Shown here in pieces: positions 38,480 through 51,180 of a DNA stretch of 64,000 nucleotides. Position 1 is the stretch's first letter. The number at the start of each line of letters is the position of its first letter. A program made the translations under genes and the position numbers. The notes under the pieces were generated by a model. It had not been told where the DNA came from. It searched no databases and saw only the letters and a program-made list of their open reading frames with translations. This stretch comes from Imbricaverruca yamaguchii (taxonomy: Eukaryota > Arthropoda > Thecostraca > Neoverrucidae), in the NCBI GenBank assembly GCA_034440575.1, contig JAOTOL010001643.1, positions 3,227,001-3,291,000 on the forward strand, written 5' to 3'.

Positions 38480-39448
38480 TGTGTCTTTGAGGAGGTTTGG
38501 TTGAGATGTGGCTGAAATGGTGTATTGAGAATTAGTGTCATACCGCTGGAGGACGCTCCATGCCACAGGGAATGGCGGCAGCTACCGTGCCGTACTTCCA
38601 TTGTACACACATTTCGCTCCAGTAGGCGTAAAATGCACCAAATTATCGACATTAACCCCTGACTATCAGGCCAACTGTGGTACTTTGACTACATGGAGCA
38701 ACAACTTTTGTTACGAGCACAATTATTAATGGCGGCTATTCCTGGAAATGAAACCTGGAATAAAAATTCGGATGTGCTTCAATATTTTTCATACCTTTCT
38801 TTTCCATCGAGATTGTTGCATTCAGATGTTTTGGCATAATCATATCCTCTAGCCAAGGCACTTTGTAGCTGCAGTGCCCATACAATATATATCGACAAAA
38901 TGTGCATTTAGCAATGTGGCCTTCGTGTTACTTTGATACATGCTATTGGTCACGGTTCGCAATCTCTTGGCGCTGCAAAATGAAGATATTTCTGGCAACA
39001 CCGCGACAGTGTTGGGTTAGTTTCCTCAGGTTCGCAAACAAAAAATTTAACTAGTCCAGAAACTTCCTTGCACCATGTTATTCCGACATTATAAGGCGCG
39101 CTTTGGTTTCACAGGTTACATCCTCGAACGGAGATTCTCCTGAAGGCACTCGTGGCAGAAAATTGTGACAACCGAGACAGCCTCCTGGACGTATGGCGCA
39201 CCCGACCAAAATGTGAGTATGAGATTAACATACAAATATGAGCAAGGAAGGCTCGAAAAAGGCACGAAGGCACAAGAAAAATAGAAATAAAAATAGGAAA
39301 TCGGCTCGTAAGCAAGTGCATATAAGAGAAGCATCTAGTCATGTTTATCGCATTTAATTCAGGTCATGGTTACCGTGTTATATGAAAATAGTAAGTGTTC
39401 GCGATTTTTAAAATTGTGTAATGTGTTTTGGTAGTTTGACTGCCATAG
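38480..39448. other. non-coding stretch, nothing recognised
   Basis: No SINE or exon seen. Composition is intermediate. Confidence 0.45.
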
Positions 39449-39615
39449 AGCCGCAGTAGCTCAGTCAGTAGGTAGTTGGACTCTTGATGATCGTAATATC
39501 GCGGTTTCAACTCGCACAACCGGCGGGATTACCGAGTCCACCCGCGACTAATACACGCGAGAAATCGATGGCGCTAGATGTAGCAGTCGGATGCGTTGTA
39601 AAATAACCCAAGTAC
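39449..39615 (+). mobile_element. tRNA-derived SINE (family S2)
   Basis: Head gccgcagtagctcagtcagt with a degenerate B box, body acccgcgactaatacacgcg and ggatgcgttgtaaaataacc. Related to 43851-43993. Confidence 0.8.
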
Positions 39616-42600
39616 CACCCATCACCACGACTGTCATAAATGTGTGTACCCTCTCTGCATATAAAACGGTTTGATCAATCTTGTTTCATCATGTGTACTA
39701 TGAAGGATGATATCCGTACCCAGTGCTAATGATATGCCATAGCTTAAGACAAGCTGATAATGATAGACCGCACCATCAAAGAGCGTTTCCTTCGATAGTA
39801 TGGCCCTGTGACGCCTTTATATGAATGGGATCAACACGACATTGGGTATCCATCTGTGGCATATGTTCCTGAGTAGCATATGTATTGAGCATAGTATATT
39901 CGGATAATAACGTCAACCGAGATACGATATTGATCCCTAAGTGCCCTGGTTTTGATAAGGCAAGGATACAATTACACCTGCAAGCCAAGATAACTCGTAA
40001 TATGCATCCTACTGGCATTGGCATAAGATTGCAACAAACAAAACGTTATTTAGCATAATTTCTAGCAAAGATTAAAAATCCGTGTTATCAAGGTATATCA
40101 CATCAGGACATTGGGAGGAGCTGATCCGATCAGTTTAGCAATATAAGGAAAATATGTGAATGCAAATATCCGGGATTCAGCCACTGCAATTTTCCGATTA
40201 AGACAATGTTTTCTTATCCTTGGTGGAGGAGACTAGAACCTTTTGGTGGTGAATACCGACTATGCTTAGGTACTCCTCTGAACGGTGCTCGCGCTATTCT
40301 CCCAAGTTCAGATAGTTCGCCAACCATTTTACAGACTGTCTAATATATTCTTATTTCATCTTGTCGATATATTACAAGCCCAACAATCTCTTTTCAGATT
40401 TGCTTTCAACGTACAAAGAGTGGCTCCCAGAGATTCTTCATGGAAAGGTAGACAAGATGTGGCCACCTTGTGACAGAGAGTCGACATCCGAGTCCGGTTC
40501 CGAGTTGTGATAATGACACCGAGTGCAACTGGAGTGTCATGTGAGTGCAAGAACAATGCGCGTGTGCTTTGAGAATGGTGTAAGAAACATTTGCATCTGG
40601 ATGGGTGAAAGTAATGGCGATCCATGAGGCTATGTGGCACTGGCGTGTCAAGGTGGCTAGTTATCAGTGATGCACGATGATGAAATGTAACATGAAATGC
40701 CACTGATGAAATGTAACATGGTAATGTCGACTAATGGCAACAGTTAACCAAAATAAAACATACCCACACTTCACTCCTGGAGCTCGTCAATGAATACCAC
40801 CGGTTTGAACCACACTCAAAGCTGCATCACCGACGCAGTCGACGCGCCCTCAATTTCCAAATCCAACCGCACTCAAAAGGCAACGCTGTGCTCCGGACTA
40901 CTATATATCACAGCAGCTCCAGCTTCAAAGTAAGTGTATCGCCTGAAAAATGGTATAATAAATAAATTGAATTTATTCCATTTATTTTCCTCTCTAAAAA
41001 CAATATCTGGAACTGATATTAACTGTCACATGAATAGCATCACGAATTATGCATACATGGATCTAATTCGTCGTCAAACATTTCCCGTTTTGAACATTTG
41101 TCTGCTTGATACTGACGTTGACAAGCTGTCAAAGTCGGCTCCAGGTCGGGTACGCCACCAGTCGATTATTGATGACGAGCCGGCGAGACACGTGTGGCGT
41201 GCTCGCCACCGATCGAATGGCTAGTGTGGCCTACTTCTGAGCAGCGTGCCCGCCCCGGGCGTGCGTGTCTGTATATTGGGTGGGGTGGACCAGAGAGGCA
41301 TACGCCACCTCCATGGAGATGTGGAATACCTTCAGAGGCACTCGGCGCACCCCACAGTTGAAATTGTCTCGATCAGTAGCATCCCTCCAGATGAGTCTCT
41401 CCAATCGAAATTTGTCGATCCATCCCCGAGCGGTTGTGCTTATGTCCAATGTTTCCACACATCACCCATCGGCATGACACCGCATGTACATACTATGGGA
41501 GTTCAGTTTTTTAAACCCATGAGATAAGAAGGTAACTTTTGTATATTTTCCTATATTTGATGATAATTTCAGCAGTACAGGCTATTTCCAAAAAAAGGAC
41601 TGCTTCATGTGATCAGACAGGAAAACATGGTATGTCCCAGCAAGGTCTTCATGGCAAGGAAGATCACTGCAGTGCACACTGGGTACCCATGCTGTGCCCA
41701 TGTCTGTTCAGCAAAAAGCATTCAGCATGCATCACATCTCATGTATGCAAGCATGTAAATGCAACATGCAACTTTCAAGCTGGAGTATGTCCATGTGATG
41801 AGATTGCCGATGACTGATTGACAATCAGTTGTCTAGTGTATTTTAAGCATACCTTACAGAGAACAGCACAAAGGTGTAAGGTGTAAATGTGTAAACATTA
41901 ATGTCCTCACAAGACATTGATGCATCACAGCTTGGAAACATATGATATGGGCCCTATGGGAATGTGAACACACCACTTTTTTTGGTGAAAGGTACGCCTC
42001 AGGCAAAAACAAATGGCCCCCTCTGGGAGATAGAAGTGTACCTTGTCCGAATGTCCTGGGCCAGGAGCTGCCCCTCTGGAGAAATGATGCTTGTTTGGCA
42101 CAATCATGGCTTGTACCCTCCATGGAACTTCCACTCAATCCTCTGCAGATTGGTATGTATGCCAGTCTATTCTCCCATTTGGTTGTGTAAACCACTCCAC
42201 AACGAAATAGCTGCATACCTAGAGCAATGAGGGTGGGGGAGAAAGCATAACCACCCATTTTTATCCTTGAGGGTTAAACTGCACCCTCAATGCTTGCTTC
42301 CCTATCTGCAATAATTTCAACTTCTAACATGGCAGCATATGAAATGTGACTCCACCCCATATTATTGTGGTGCCTATTGCCTTCATATACTTTGCTCCTC
42401 CAATCATTTTAAGAAATAAACATCAGGGGCTGGTCTTTTCAGTGAAATGGGCTCCCTCTCACAGATGTCTTCACTTTGCATCACAGCTTCAGAACAGAGA
42501 GCAATAAATCAATAAGAAAGGAATGGTAAAGTTCCTTGATCAATTATGTATCATGAAATGCAGATGCAATACTACTGGGATGACAGAATCAATTGGGAAA

Positions 42601-43850
42601 ATGCCAACACAAAATGCATACCCTGAACTCCCATATTTCCTAATTCTTTATATATCCCATATCCCATATTTTTTAGGCATGCAGCCTAAAGCTGGCTACA
42701 TTTATGTGTTTTACTTGCCTTCCTCTAGGTGGCAGGTTAGTGTCACTGATGCACACAGATGAAAGGTGCCAACATGAAGTGTCCAACCCAGGCATGCATC
42801 ATCTGCTATAGATACCACCTGAGGCACACAGAAACTTGATTTCCTAAAGCATATGGATATCCCGAAATGTTTGGTTTCCAACTAGTTTGTTTCTGTTGCT
42901 AAGTAGGTACCTAGGTAGGTAGGTGCCTACGTGGAAACGAGTATGCACCTACGTTAGTGGGTAAATAGGTAAGTAGGTAGGTAGGCACCTACCTACATAG
43001 ATCGAAGCTAATATGCGGGGGTGTTTATTTTATCACAGAATGTTTTTTAAAACGGCATTGTGATTGTAGCTGGGAAACCACGGCGAGCAATAATTGTTAA
43101 TACCCAATACACGAGAGCCCCACGGTCACCCTTCCGCACTCTTCTCCACACTTCGCGCGGGAAGGACTTGGGTGCGCGCAGAATAAGGTCAGCTAAATTT
43201 GCGTGGGGAAGGAAAAGATATCTGAGTAAAGGGATAATATTTTTATGACGTCAAGACAGGGTGGAACTTTACTTCACACCATTCCTGGGATATTTTAGAT
43301 CGCGGCCTCGATCGCGTTATGTGGGGCGCAGATCGCAGTCCAATGCATGAGCCACACGTCCTCAGTTATCTTTTATCGTCGCCAAAGTTCTCGCTTTCTC
43401 CCTGAGTTCCTGATGTTCTGCGCCGGTATTCCCAAGTAATGAATTGATCCACCAGACGGTTACCACTTTTTGGCGCGGTGGCTAGGCATCTTCCGTCTAT
43501 GCAAGTCCGTGGCAACATGCAACTAGCAAAGTTTTGAAGGGTGCCTCTGATCAATAACTCAGAGGGACGTCTGGCTCCACATCTTCGCATCGAGATAGAT
43601 GAAAACATTGAAATGCGGATGTGCTGCCGATTTAGTACTGACTGGAATGTTTTACAGCTCCACCATTCCTTGTTCTAGTCATCGATTAAGAACTTCCCTC
43701 CTTAAAATAGCCCCTTTTCTTTTGTCTCAGTGATGATCTTGTGTCGCCTGGAGGCACAGGTCGACAGCTTCGTGAGTGTTGTGCACTAGCTCTGCGGCGA
43801 AGACCTGACCACATTCCTGGCTGCTACTACTACTGGGGGATGTAAAATGG
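39616..43850. other. unrecognised stretch with a CpG-poor block
   Basis: 41540-42925 has only a handful of CpGs. A TAGG/CCTA hairpin-like patch is at 42900-43000. A fragment resembling the short retroposon core (gacgcagtcgacgcgccctc) is at 40827-40850. No coding exon identified. Confidence 0.5.
42895..43006. repeat. (TAGG)n / (CCTA)n inverted low-complexity patch
   Basis: aggtaggtaggtgcctacgt and gtaggtaggtaggcacctac place TAGG runs against CCTA runs, able to fold back. It sits at the edge of the CpG-poor block 41540-42925. Confidence 0.8.
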
Positions 43851-43993
43851 GGCAGTAGCTCAGTCAGTAGGAAGTTGGACTACTGGTCGTAAGATCGGAT
43901 TACGAAGCTCACCCTCGACCAATCGGCGCGAGAGGTTAGCGATGCTACTTGACACAGAAGCCGGGTGCGTCGTAAAGGAACCGAAGTATCTAA
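43851..43993 (+). mobile_element. tRNA-derived SINE (family S2)
   Basis: ggggcagtagctcagtcagt head, truncated B region, then ctcgaccaatcggcgcgaga, ggttagcgatgctac and gggtgcgtcgtaaag, the body shared with S1. Confidence 0.82.
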
Positions 43994-44763
43994 GGGGATG
44001 TGGATGCTTCCCTCTTATTCATCACCCCCCCTAGTGAACTCATGCGCCGATTCAAGCGCCTGACAGGCGTACTTACTCTACCAGCCTCCTCGGCCTGCCG
44101 GAGCTGTTGTAGCTTTCGTGACGTACGAAATGAGTGGCCATACTACCAGTTAGGCTGCTGGTATTCAAATTGCTACCATATTTTTGTTTGACAACAACGA
44201 CAACTGATATCAAATGTGAATGCATTGAGAGCGTGCGCGTGTGGTGTGGGGTCGTACTTGCAAGCATATTTCGACTGAGTGCTGTGAGTGATAGGATAGA
44301 GTACTTGGCCCTGTAAGTAATAAGAGTGATACTGCTGTTTCCACAAATTCCACATGTGAGAAGTGAACTGGTTGAATGTGGAATTCCTATATTGCGTTGG
44401 AAGAATAGGGAAGAGATGCTCTGTTGGCAGTGCAGTTCGCATCGCCATACTGATACACCCTCCGATATGCTGGACCGTCAGAAATTGAGATATTGATGTG
44501 CTACGCAAGAAGGAAGATTGCTTAATGAATAAGAGTGTACAAGATTGTCACGTTCCTTCTGGCATTCCAGTGAACTACATACAGCTTGAAAAGGTATCTC
44601 AATCTGTCCATATGTGGCAGGTCCTGGTGGGCTATTATTGTTATGTGCAGATAGCTCACAAGCAAATTAAGCATTCAAGATTTGATTGTTGCAGGAGCTT
44701 TCCAGCTGTATAAGTTTTAATTGTGGTACGTACAAATAATTGTTGATGACTATCACAAAGAAG

Positions 44764-45627
44764 ATGACAAAAAAGCAGTATGACTTGGTCCAAAATGATG
44801 AGTATGATTGTCGAATTCCCCTTCACACAGATGAAGCATTCCAGCATGGTATAGCCTTTCAGGCAAAATATATTGGGACGCTTGATGTTCCTCGCCCCTC
44901 AAGCAGATTAGAAATTGTTGCAGCCATGAGGAGGATCAGATATGAATATAAGGCAAAGGGCTTGAAAAAAAGGAAAGTGACCATAGTTATTAGCACAGAA
45001 GGGGTCAAGGTAACCTTGAAGAAGAAGAGGAGAAAGAAGAATCAGCATGCTGATGAAGGCAAGCTTCTAGTCATGCATCATCCAATCTACAGGATATTTT
45101 ATGTATCTCATGATTCACAAGATCTGAAGATTTTCAGCTACATAGCCAGGGAAACTCATTCAAATGTGTTCAAGTGCAGTGTTTTCAAAGCTGCAAAGAA
45201 GAGCCAAGCCATGAAAGTAGTGAGGACAATTGGCCAGGCCTTTGAAGTGTGCCATAAGCTTGAGGTTGGAGGTGACCAAGATGCTGATCATAGCATCCAT
45301 GGAAGTGAAGATCTGAGTGGCCATGCACACCAAATCACTGACACCTCATCTGATCCACTGAGTGTGGATCTGCCACCATATGACTCTTCTGACATCATCA
45401 ACACTGAACTGCAGCAGCCATCAAAGCTGGAGCCCCTCTCCCTGCCACCTGGAAGCAGCAACATTGTGCTGCCAGCTGAGCTGTTCACATCTCCTCTCAT
45501 GGAGCCACTCAGCATAGATGGCATACTGCCACATGCAGGCACCCCTCTCTCTGCTCACCATGAGCAGCAGCTGATGAGGGAGCAGCTCCTGCAGCAACAG
45601 CAGCAATCACAGGCAGCACTGGCTCAG
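44764..45627 (+). CDS. NOS1AP: NOS1AP/CAPON PTB-domain exon (partial gene)
   Basis: Adaptor that binds neuronal nitric oxide synthase and other partners. Its N-terminal PTB domain is encoded here in one uninterrupted exon of 288 codons. [76 protein letters not shown] and [13 protein letters not shown] align closely with vertebrate NOS1AP. A diverged Ser/Pro linker follows, then [20 protein letters not shown] ending ALAQ. At that point human continues VHLLKDQL. Donor is CTCAG|gtatga, phase 0. The ATG at 44764 (MTKKQYDLV) is chosen by family length; in-frame 44746 is an alternative. The coiled-coil and C-terminal exons are not in view. Only three CpGs occur, all before 44895; every later Arg codon is AGA or AGG. 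Confidence 0.93.
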
Positions 45628-47422
45628 GTATGAACCTTCTCCAGTTCTCATGTTTCTGTGTGCATGCACATTTCCACCACTGAGGTCCCTTAGGTTCAGA
45701 CCCCATAAAATATATTATATTATATATGTGTGTATATGTGCAACATTTGGCCAATATAATCCTCACTGGAAAATATATACTTCAGTAAAATAGGGCATTC
45801 TCCTGAGGTTTCCTGGTTTCTGTATCACATGATGCCCAAACCAAGTGGATGAGCTGACTTCTGTGTCACATTAGGTGGTCTTTTAATAGTCTGTTGGGAG
45901 ATTCTGAATTGTTGTCAATATCATCATGGCCTAGAGTATGCCTGAATAGTGGGCCTGCCTCCCTGTCTGATATGTCCTTAGGCCTTTAATGCATTATCAT
46001 TGAAATATTTGTGCAGCAAGAGCAGGTACTGGGGGCATGTGTCCCACCCCCATGGAAATTGCACAGTTACCAGGAAAAGGTGCAATCTAAGAAGGATTGA
46101 GTGTACTTACTCAATTGTCTTTCTTCACCCAGGGGTGTTAATCAAAGATGTCACCTCTCCAGTGACTAGGTTCCCCCTTGTCAATTCCTGGATCTCCTCT
46201 GGTTGTGCAGCTGTTGCATAAGCATTGTGTATTGCAAAACAGCAAACATGTTCTTTTCTTACATGCTAGTGTAGGCATGGTCATATTCATTGAGGCTTGC
46301 ATTTCCAGGTACTGAATATTATTCATGCATTTGCATTGCAAAAGTTGGCAATGCCAATGGCCTTTGGTGTGGCAGGAGTGCCAACCAGTAAATATTTAAA
46401 AAGCAATGGCTTGACTGAATGGCATACTATTATCTGACTGTAGATAAAATTGTTTTGTCCATGGTGAGTGTTGAGGGAGATGGGTTGCTTGTGTAATGGT
46501 TAGTCAGGAGCATATAATATGGGTAGAGAAGGGGCTGAGCTTTTGATTAGCTCAACTGAAGATGACCATAACAATAAAGACATTGATTTCTGGGCTTTAA
46601 AACCACATTTGCAGAAATGTGGGTGTTTTATATTAAGCTGTGCTAAATTACCTTGTAGTCAGCATGCCCTTAAGCCCAAATAATCAATCAATTATGTTAA
46701 GTTGGGGGAGAGGATTGGGTTTTGAGAAAATGAAGTCAGCTGATTGCTCTGTTTTGTAAGCACCCACAAGTCAAAATATTTTCACAAACTGAGGAATATT
46801 TTGTTGTTTGTTTGAGTGTTTCTGATAAAATATTTATAAATGTGATGTTTATGTCCATTACCCAAGATGCATTTCAAGATACATGTAGCATTGTATGACA
46901 TTTCCCTCTCCAACTAGCATGACAACAAGGAGCAACCTAAAAATGTTTTTCCAACTTGTGGTATGGTTATTATGACAATATTTGTGTTGCTTGTGGAAAT
47001 GCCCTGGTAGAATATCTTGAATGCAACATCAACCTATCTATCCATTGGTTAGGGTATAGTATATACCCATTTTGCCTGTTCTTGGTCATTTATTGTGCAG
47101 CATCATTCTATAACCCAGTTATACAATATTCTTTCATTTTATCTTCCTCAGAAGAAGTTGGGGCTGGTATGATTCCAGCTTTAATGTCCCTTGATCAGAA
47201 CTATGTACATATTTTGACCAGGAAGTTTTTTTTGGGGGTTAAAATGTGATGGATGGCTAAGCAGTCCTCAATCCTCTGTTCATTCAACCTTGGATAGGTC
47301 TTCAGTCAGTGCAGGTGAAACTAATCAAATGATCTTTTTCCATGATAGACTTTCATATGTACAAAGGGATGTAGGGACCTGAATATGGGTGAGGATTGAG
47401 ACCTTGGTGTTGGCTGTACACT
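44895..47422. other. 2528-bp CpG-free block over NOS1AP exon and intron
   Basis: Every base read, no CG dinucleotide, from inside the NOS1AP exon into its intron. CpGs are frequent again from 47423. The intron part shows no recognised exon or repeat. Confidence 0.88.
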
Positions 47423-48083
47423 CGTTGGCTGTATTATCACAGACGCACACTTGCTACATGGATTATGAATCTTGAAGTCATACTCGGAGTGTGCTTCCCG
47501 CTCATATCCTGCCCCGAGTACCTGCAGCACATCACTTCACACACAAGATGCGGGCTCATCATTTCTGAATGATTGAAGAGTGACACATGGGCTGGCTGTA
47601 CATTCGTATGTGGCCATTATGTTCACACTTCCCGCATACCAATCCAGGCGTCTATGCGCATGGAAACTGACTGCAGTTATGAAGACTGTGCGTTTTGCCA
47701 AGATATCTTATGAAATGTCATTTGCTGTATTTTCAAACTCTTAGCAGTCTTGTTGCACTGTTCAAGTTCTATCCATGCCATCCACTGTTGCGGAATATTC
47801 GTATGACTGCTCTCAAGAAAGCTGGTAAAACCAAAATTGTGTTGAATTACTAGCCACGTTGGCATTGTTCTAAGGCACTGTGCACGCTACCCAGTACCCC
47901 AGTTCTGAGCCTTATATCGTCAGAGCACCGCCCCAAACCCGCGAGCAGTGGCGGTACCCAACATTACATCGGGCAGGCTATTCCACCCGATCCTTCCCGA
48001 AGTTGGGAGGATCGTGGTGTGGCGGTTATCCGTACCCTGGGCAAGAGAGGCCGCGCCGTCTGTGCACTTCTAGCACAGCTCTG

Positions 48084-48122
48084 CTGTGTGATCACTGCAG
48101 TCGATGTGCCCCTAAACCTCTC
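48084..48122 (+). mobile_element. ultra-short retroposon copy, 39 bp, with TSD
   Basis: ctgcagtcgatgtgccccta core. Flanked by the perfect 11-bp direct repeat GCACAGCTCTG at 48073-48083 and 48123-48133. Confidence 0.65.
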
Positions 48123-48208
48123 GCACAGCTCTGTCGGATCGTCGGATGCACGCAGACCGTGTGCGCGCAGGGTATTGGCATCGGTCAGAACGCGATACAC
48201 ATTGGTAC

Positions 48209-48237
48209 CGATGTATTCAAATGTTTTGAATACATCG
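48209..48237. repeat. perfect 13-bp hairpin, 3-nt loop
   Basis: CGATGTATTCAAA, tgt, exact reverse complement. Confidence 0.93.
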
Positions 48238-49061
48238 AAAGACATACAAGAGCTGCCAGAAATTAAATGTGGATGCCTTTGTTACGAAATGTTTCGTGCC
48301 AAGAAGGGCGAAGTCATTTTTTGTCGCGTTAATTTTTAGATCGTTGATCAATTTTGAGCAAGTCGTGCACAAATGCCAGGGACTTCCCAGGGGCATTCAT
48401 GAATCCGTTCAACCACCTACTGGTTGGTTGCCTCGCTGCCTCATTCGCTCACGGAGTTATTTATTCGTTACCCCCTCACTCAGTTGCTCAACAAACCCCT
48501 TCAAGCATCACTCCAAGCTATACGACCTATGCAGTCGATGTGCCCCTAAACTACAACACTCTCGGACGACGAATTATCTCTGCAATGGACCCACCTAACG
48601 GCCAAACTGGTTTTGTGGAAATCAATCAGTTTAGTGTTCACTCCAGGGTCGGGAGAAGTTTGCTAAAGCTAGTTCGGACCATTTTAGCCGAAGCTGGCTA
48701 TAACCGGTTAAGACCGGCTTTGCTCGACCAGTGCTGGCGAAACTTCCAAGTATCACTAGGGATATTAAATGTATTCGGTTCTTATAACAATTATGCTTCT
48801 TATATGAAGTACTGGTGCTTTCCAAACGGGCTGGTATTTTCTTGGATGTATTACATACATTTTGTTATGTTGCGCCCTGTGTGGAGAACTTTACAGCAGC
48901 CTTACATTAAATCTCCTTTTCCTGATCTCAACTAAACACAGGTGAACGGAAATTGTGTTCAAGAACCACCTGCTAACACTAAGGCGATATCCATTGCCAC
49001 AACTAGCTGGTCGTAAGATCTGAGAAGCTGTACGAAACCTCCCTAAATGTGGTGGCATCTC

Positions 49062-49102
49062 TAAAGTGATTATATGCCAGAGCATTGCATATAATCACTT
49101 TA
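49062..49102. repeat. perfect 16-bp hairpin, 9-nt loop
   Basis: TAAAGTGATTATATGC, nine bases, exact reverse complement. Confidence 0.95.
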
Positions 49103-49281
49103 AGATGGGTTATATGGACCCTAACGGAAGATGGAGCAGTACAAACCTCCAACGCCAAGCATGTCGCATGACTCAACGGTGTCGTAAAACCAACAACCAA
49201 CGAAGCATATCGACTAGGGGGCATGCTTAAAGATAAAATAACCGCGACATAAACAGCCGCGACATAAAACCACATGGTCTT

Positions 49282-49335
49282 TTGGTTGATTGGTTATTTG
49301 GACTTGGGGGCACGTCGACTGCGTCGGTCATACAG
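49282..49335 (-). mobile_element. ultra-short retroposon copy
   Basis: Minus-strand match to the core (gacgcagtcgacgtgccccc) with an aataaccaat-type tail. No clear target duplication found. Confidence 0.5.
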
Positions 49336-49734
49336 TGCCCACCACACTTTCTTTTGTAGTTGTGGGGTGAGTGTTTGCGCATCCTTGATGAAGAGAAATC
49401 CCCGGTAATTATTGCATTGTTTCGTGACAGGTTCTCAATGTATCTTTCACAGTTATAATGCATGTGTGCCAATTTTGTTACTGCACGAGAATGTGAACAA
49501 ACTGGGACGAAAATGAAGTTTCATCTTCCTTAGTTCTTGTCGTTCTTTGTGTTAGAGCTGTTATGTGAGTGCGCTAGTTGTGCCCAATTGGTACAAGCAA
49601 GTTGTGATCAAATCACAAAACCACCGTCGCACGATCGATTTCCCAGTTCCGACCCGCTGGCTGACTCAGAGCGGTGCCAGTTATGCCGCACCCCTCCGCC
49701 TGCTCTGGTATGCGCACATCCGGCCAGCTGGTGC

Positions 49735-49910
49735 CGGCGGCGGATGTGTGCTCACCGGCAGTAGCGCCCCCTCGCGGCTGGTGCTGGGCAGTTTTAGGCT
49801 ATGTAGCGGTGGGGTGAGAGGTTGCTGACGGCGGCGGATGTGTGCTCACCGGCAGTAGCGCCCCCGCGCGCCTGGTGCTGGGCCCTGTTAGCCGATGTAG
49901 CAGAGGGTTG
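49735..49910 (+). repeat. tandem duplication, GC-rich
   Basis: ggcggcggatgtgtgctcac and cggcagtagcgcccc occur twice, about 100 bp apart, with gctggtgctgggc(a/c) following each. Confidence 0.8.
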
Positions 49911-50739
49911 ACCGGTTGATGACGCGGGTCTATGACGCAGAGCTAATCAACCCACGTGCTGGCGTGTTCGCATCATTCAACCGGTCTTCGCAACTGTTCG
50001 TGTGTTTTGATCGATGTACACACTGGTTGTGTCTCACGACTTGGCGTTTTTGCTATGCCTTGTGATAACGCGCCGCATCGCGAGTCACGTACGGCGGGGC
50101 GGTGCATCATTTGTATTTGTTCATCATTGGTGACCACCGCCGCTCGAGAAAGTCGTACGGGTATTCAGGGTTACCTGTATTTTTGTCATGGTTTTTGTTT
50201 AAATGTCCGTTGATGCCTTGCGCAGCCATGGTGTACTTTGACCATTCTAGGTGCTACGGCTTGTCTTTATTTCCCGGTGTTGATGGCTATATTCAGGGTT
50301 TTTTTCGTTCCTGGACTAATTGTTTTTATTAGAGCAAGCGGTTACCTCTCCCCTTCATGTATAATGAGCTTCACCTGCTCCCGTACTCGGCGTTGGCCGT
50401 GGTACGGCAGACAGACTCGATGCCCTGCTTGTGGCTGAGGCGAAATCTCTGGCGGCCAGCGCGCCGCCTGGCGTGTTGTGGCTGCCAAGTCGCCATGAAT
50501 GCTAATCAGCTGTGCTGTGTGCCGCCGGGGCGGTCTGACCTCGCGCGACAAAGGGCGGACGTCGGGCGGTGCCGGCCTCCAGCCGCTATTGACCGCGCTG
50601 ACCGCTGACCGGGCGGGGGCAGGGGCGCAATTACCCGACCGCCGTGGGAATTGGTCCCGCCGTGGGAGCCCCATAGGCCGGATAATACTGCCGGCATGTG
50701 CTGAAGAGACGCCGGTCGGCTTAGTGCGCCGTCATTCGC

Positions 50740-51180
50740 CCGTGCTGGGCCCGTGTCTGTGGTCTGAAGCCACTGGTCGCGGCGTGCTGGCCGTGCCTGC
50801 CGTGTCGGCCGAAGCTCTGACCTTGTTTGGAGTCCGGAGCCGCCGATCGCGTCGCGCCCGCTGTGCCGGCCGCATCGGCCGACGCTGGGTTCGCGTTTGG
50901 AGTCTGGAGTCACTCGCCACACGCATAATGGCTGTACAAGCTCTGTGCCGGCCGACGCTGGGTTCGCGTTTGGAGTCTGGTGACTCCGTCACGGCGTGCT
51001 GGCTGTGCCAGCTCTGTGTCGGTCGACCCTGGGCCCGTGTTTAGAGTCTGGAGCCGCCATCGCGGCATGCTGACTGTGCCAGCTGTGTCGGTCGACGCTG
51101 GGCCCGTGTTTGGAGTCTGGCGACTCCGCCACGGCGTGCTGGCTGAGCCAGCTCTGTGTCGGCCGGCGCATGCCCAGCGA
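50740..51180 (+). repeat. GC-rich minisatellite, about six 66-75 bp units
   Basis: Units contain gtttggagtctgg, cacggcgtgctggctgtgcc and gtgtcggtcgacgctgggcc. The surrounding 50040-51180 is CpG-rich. No coding product is recognisable. Confidence 0.85.

Larger units (their letters stand above)
47423..49640. other. CpG-normal stretch, no gene recognised
   Basis: Contains two or three copies of the short retroposon (48084-48122; about 48527-48555; 49282-49335 minus) and two perfect hairpins. A 193-codon frame at 48354-48935 has no recognisable domain. Confidence 0.5.

Noticed and set aside
48354..48935. 193-codon open frame
   Set aside because: No domain, covers a short-retroposon-like fragment, and has no splice or promoter context. 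Likely chance.
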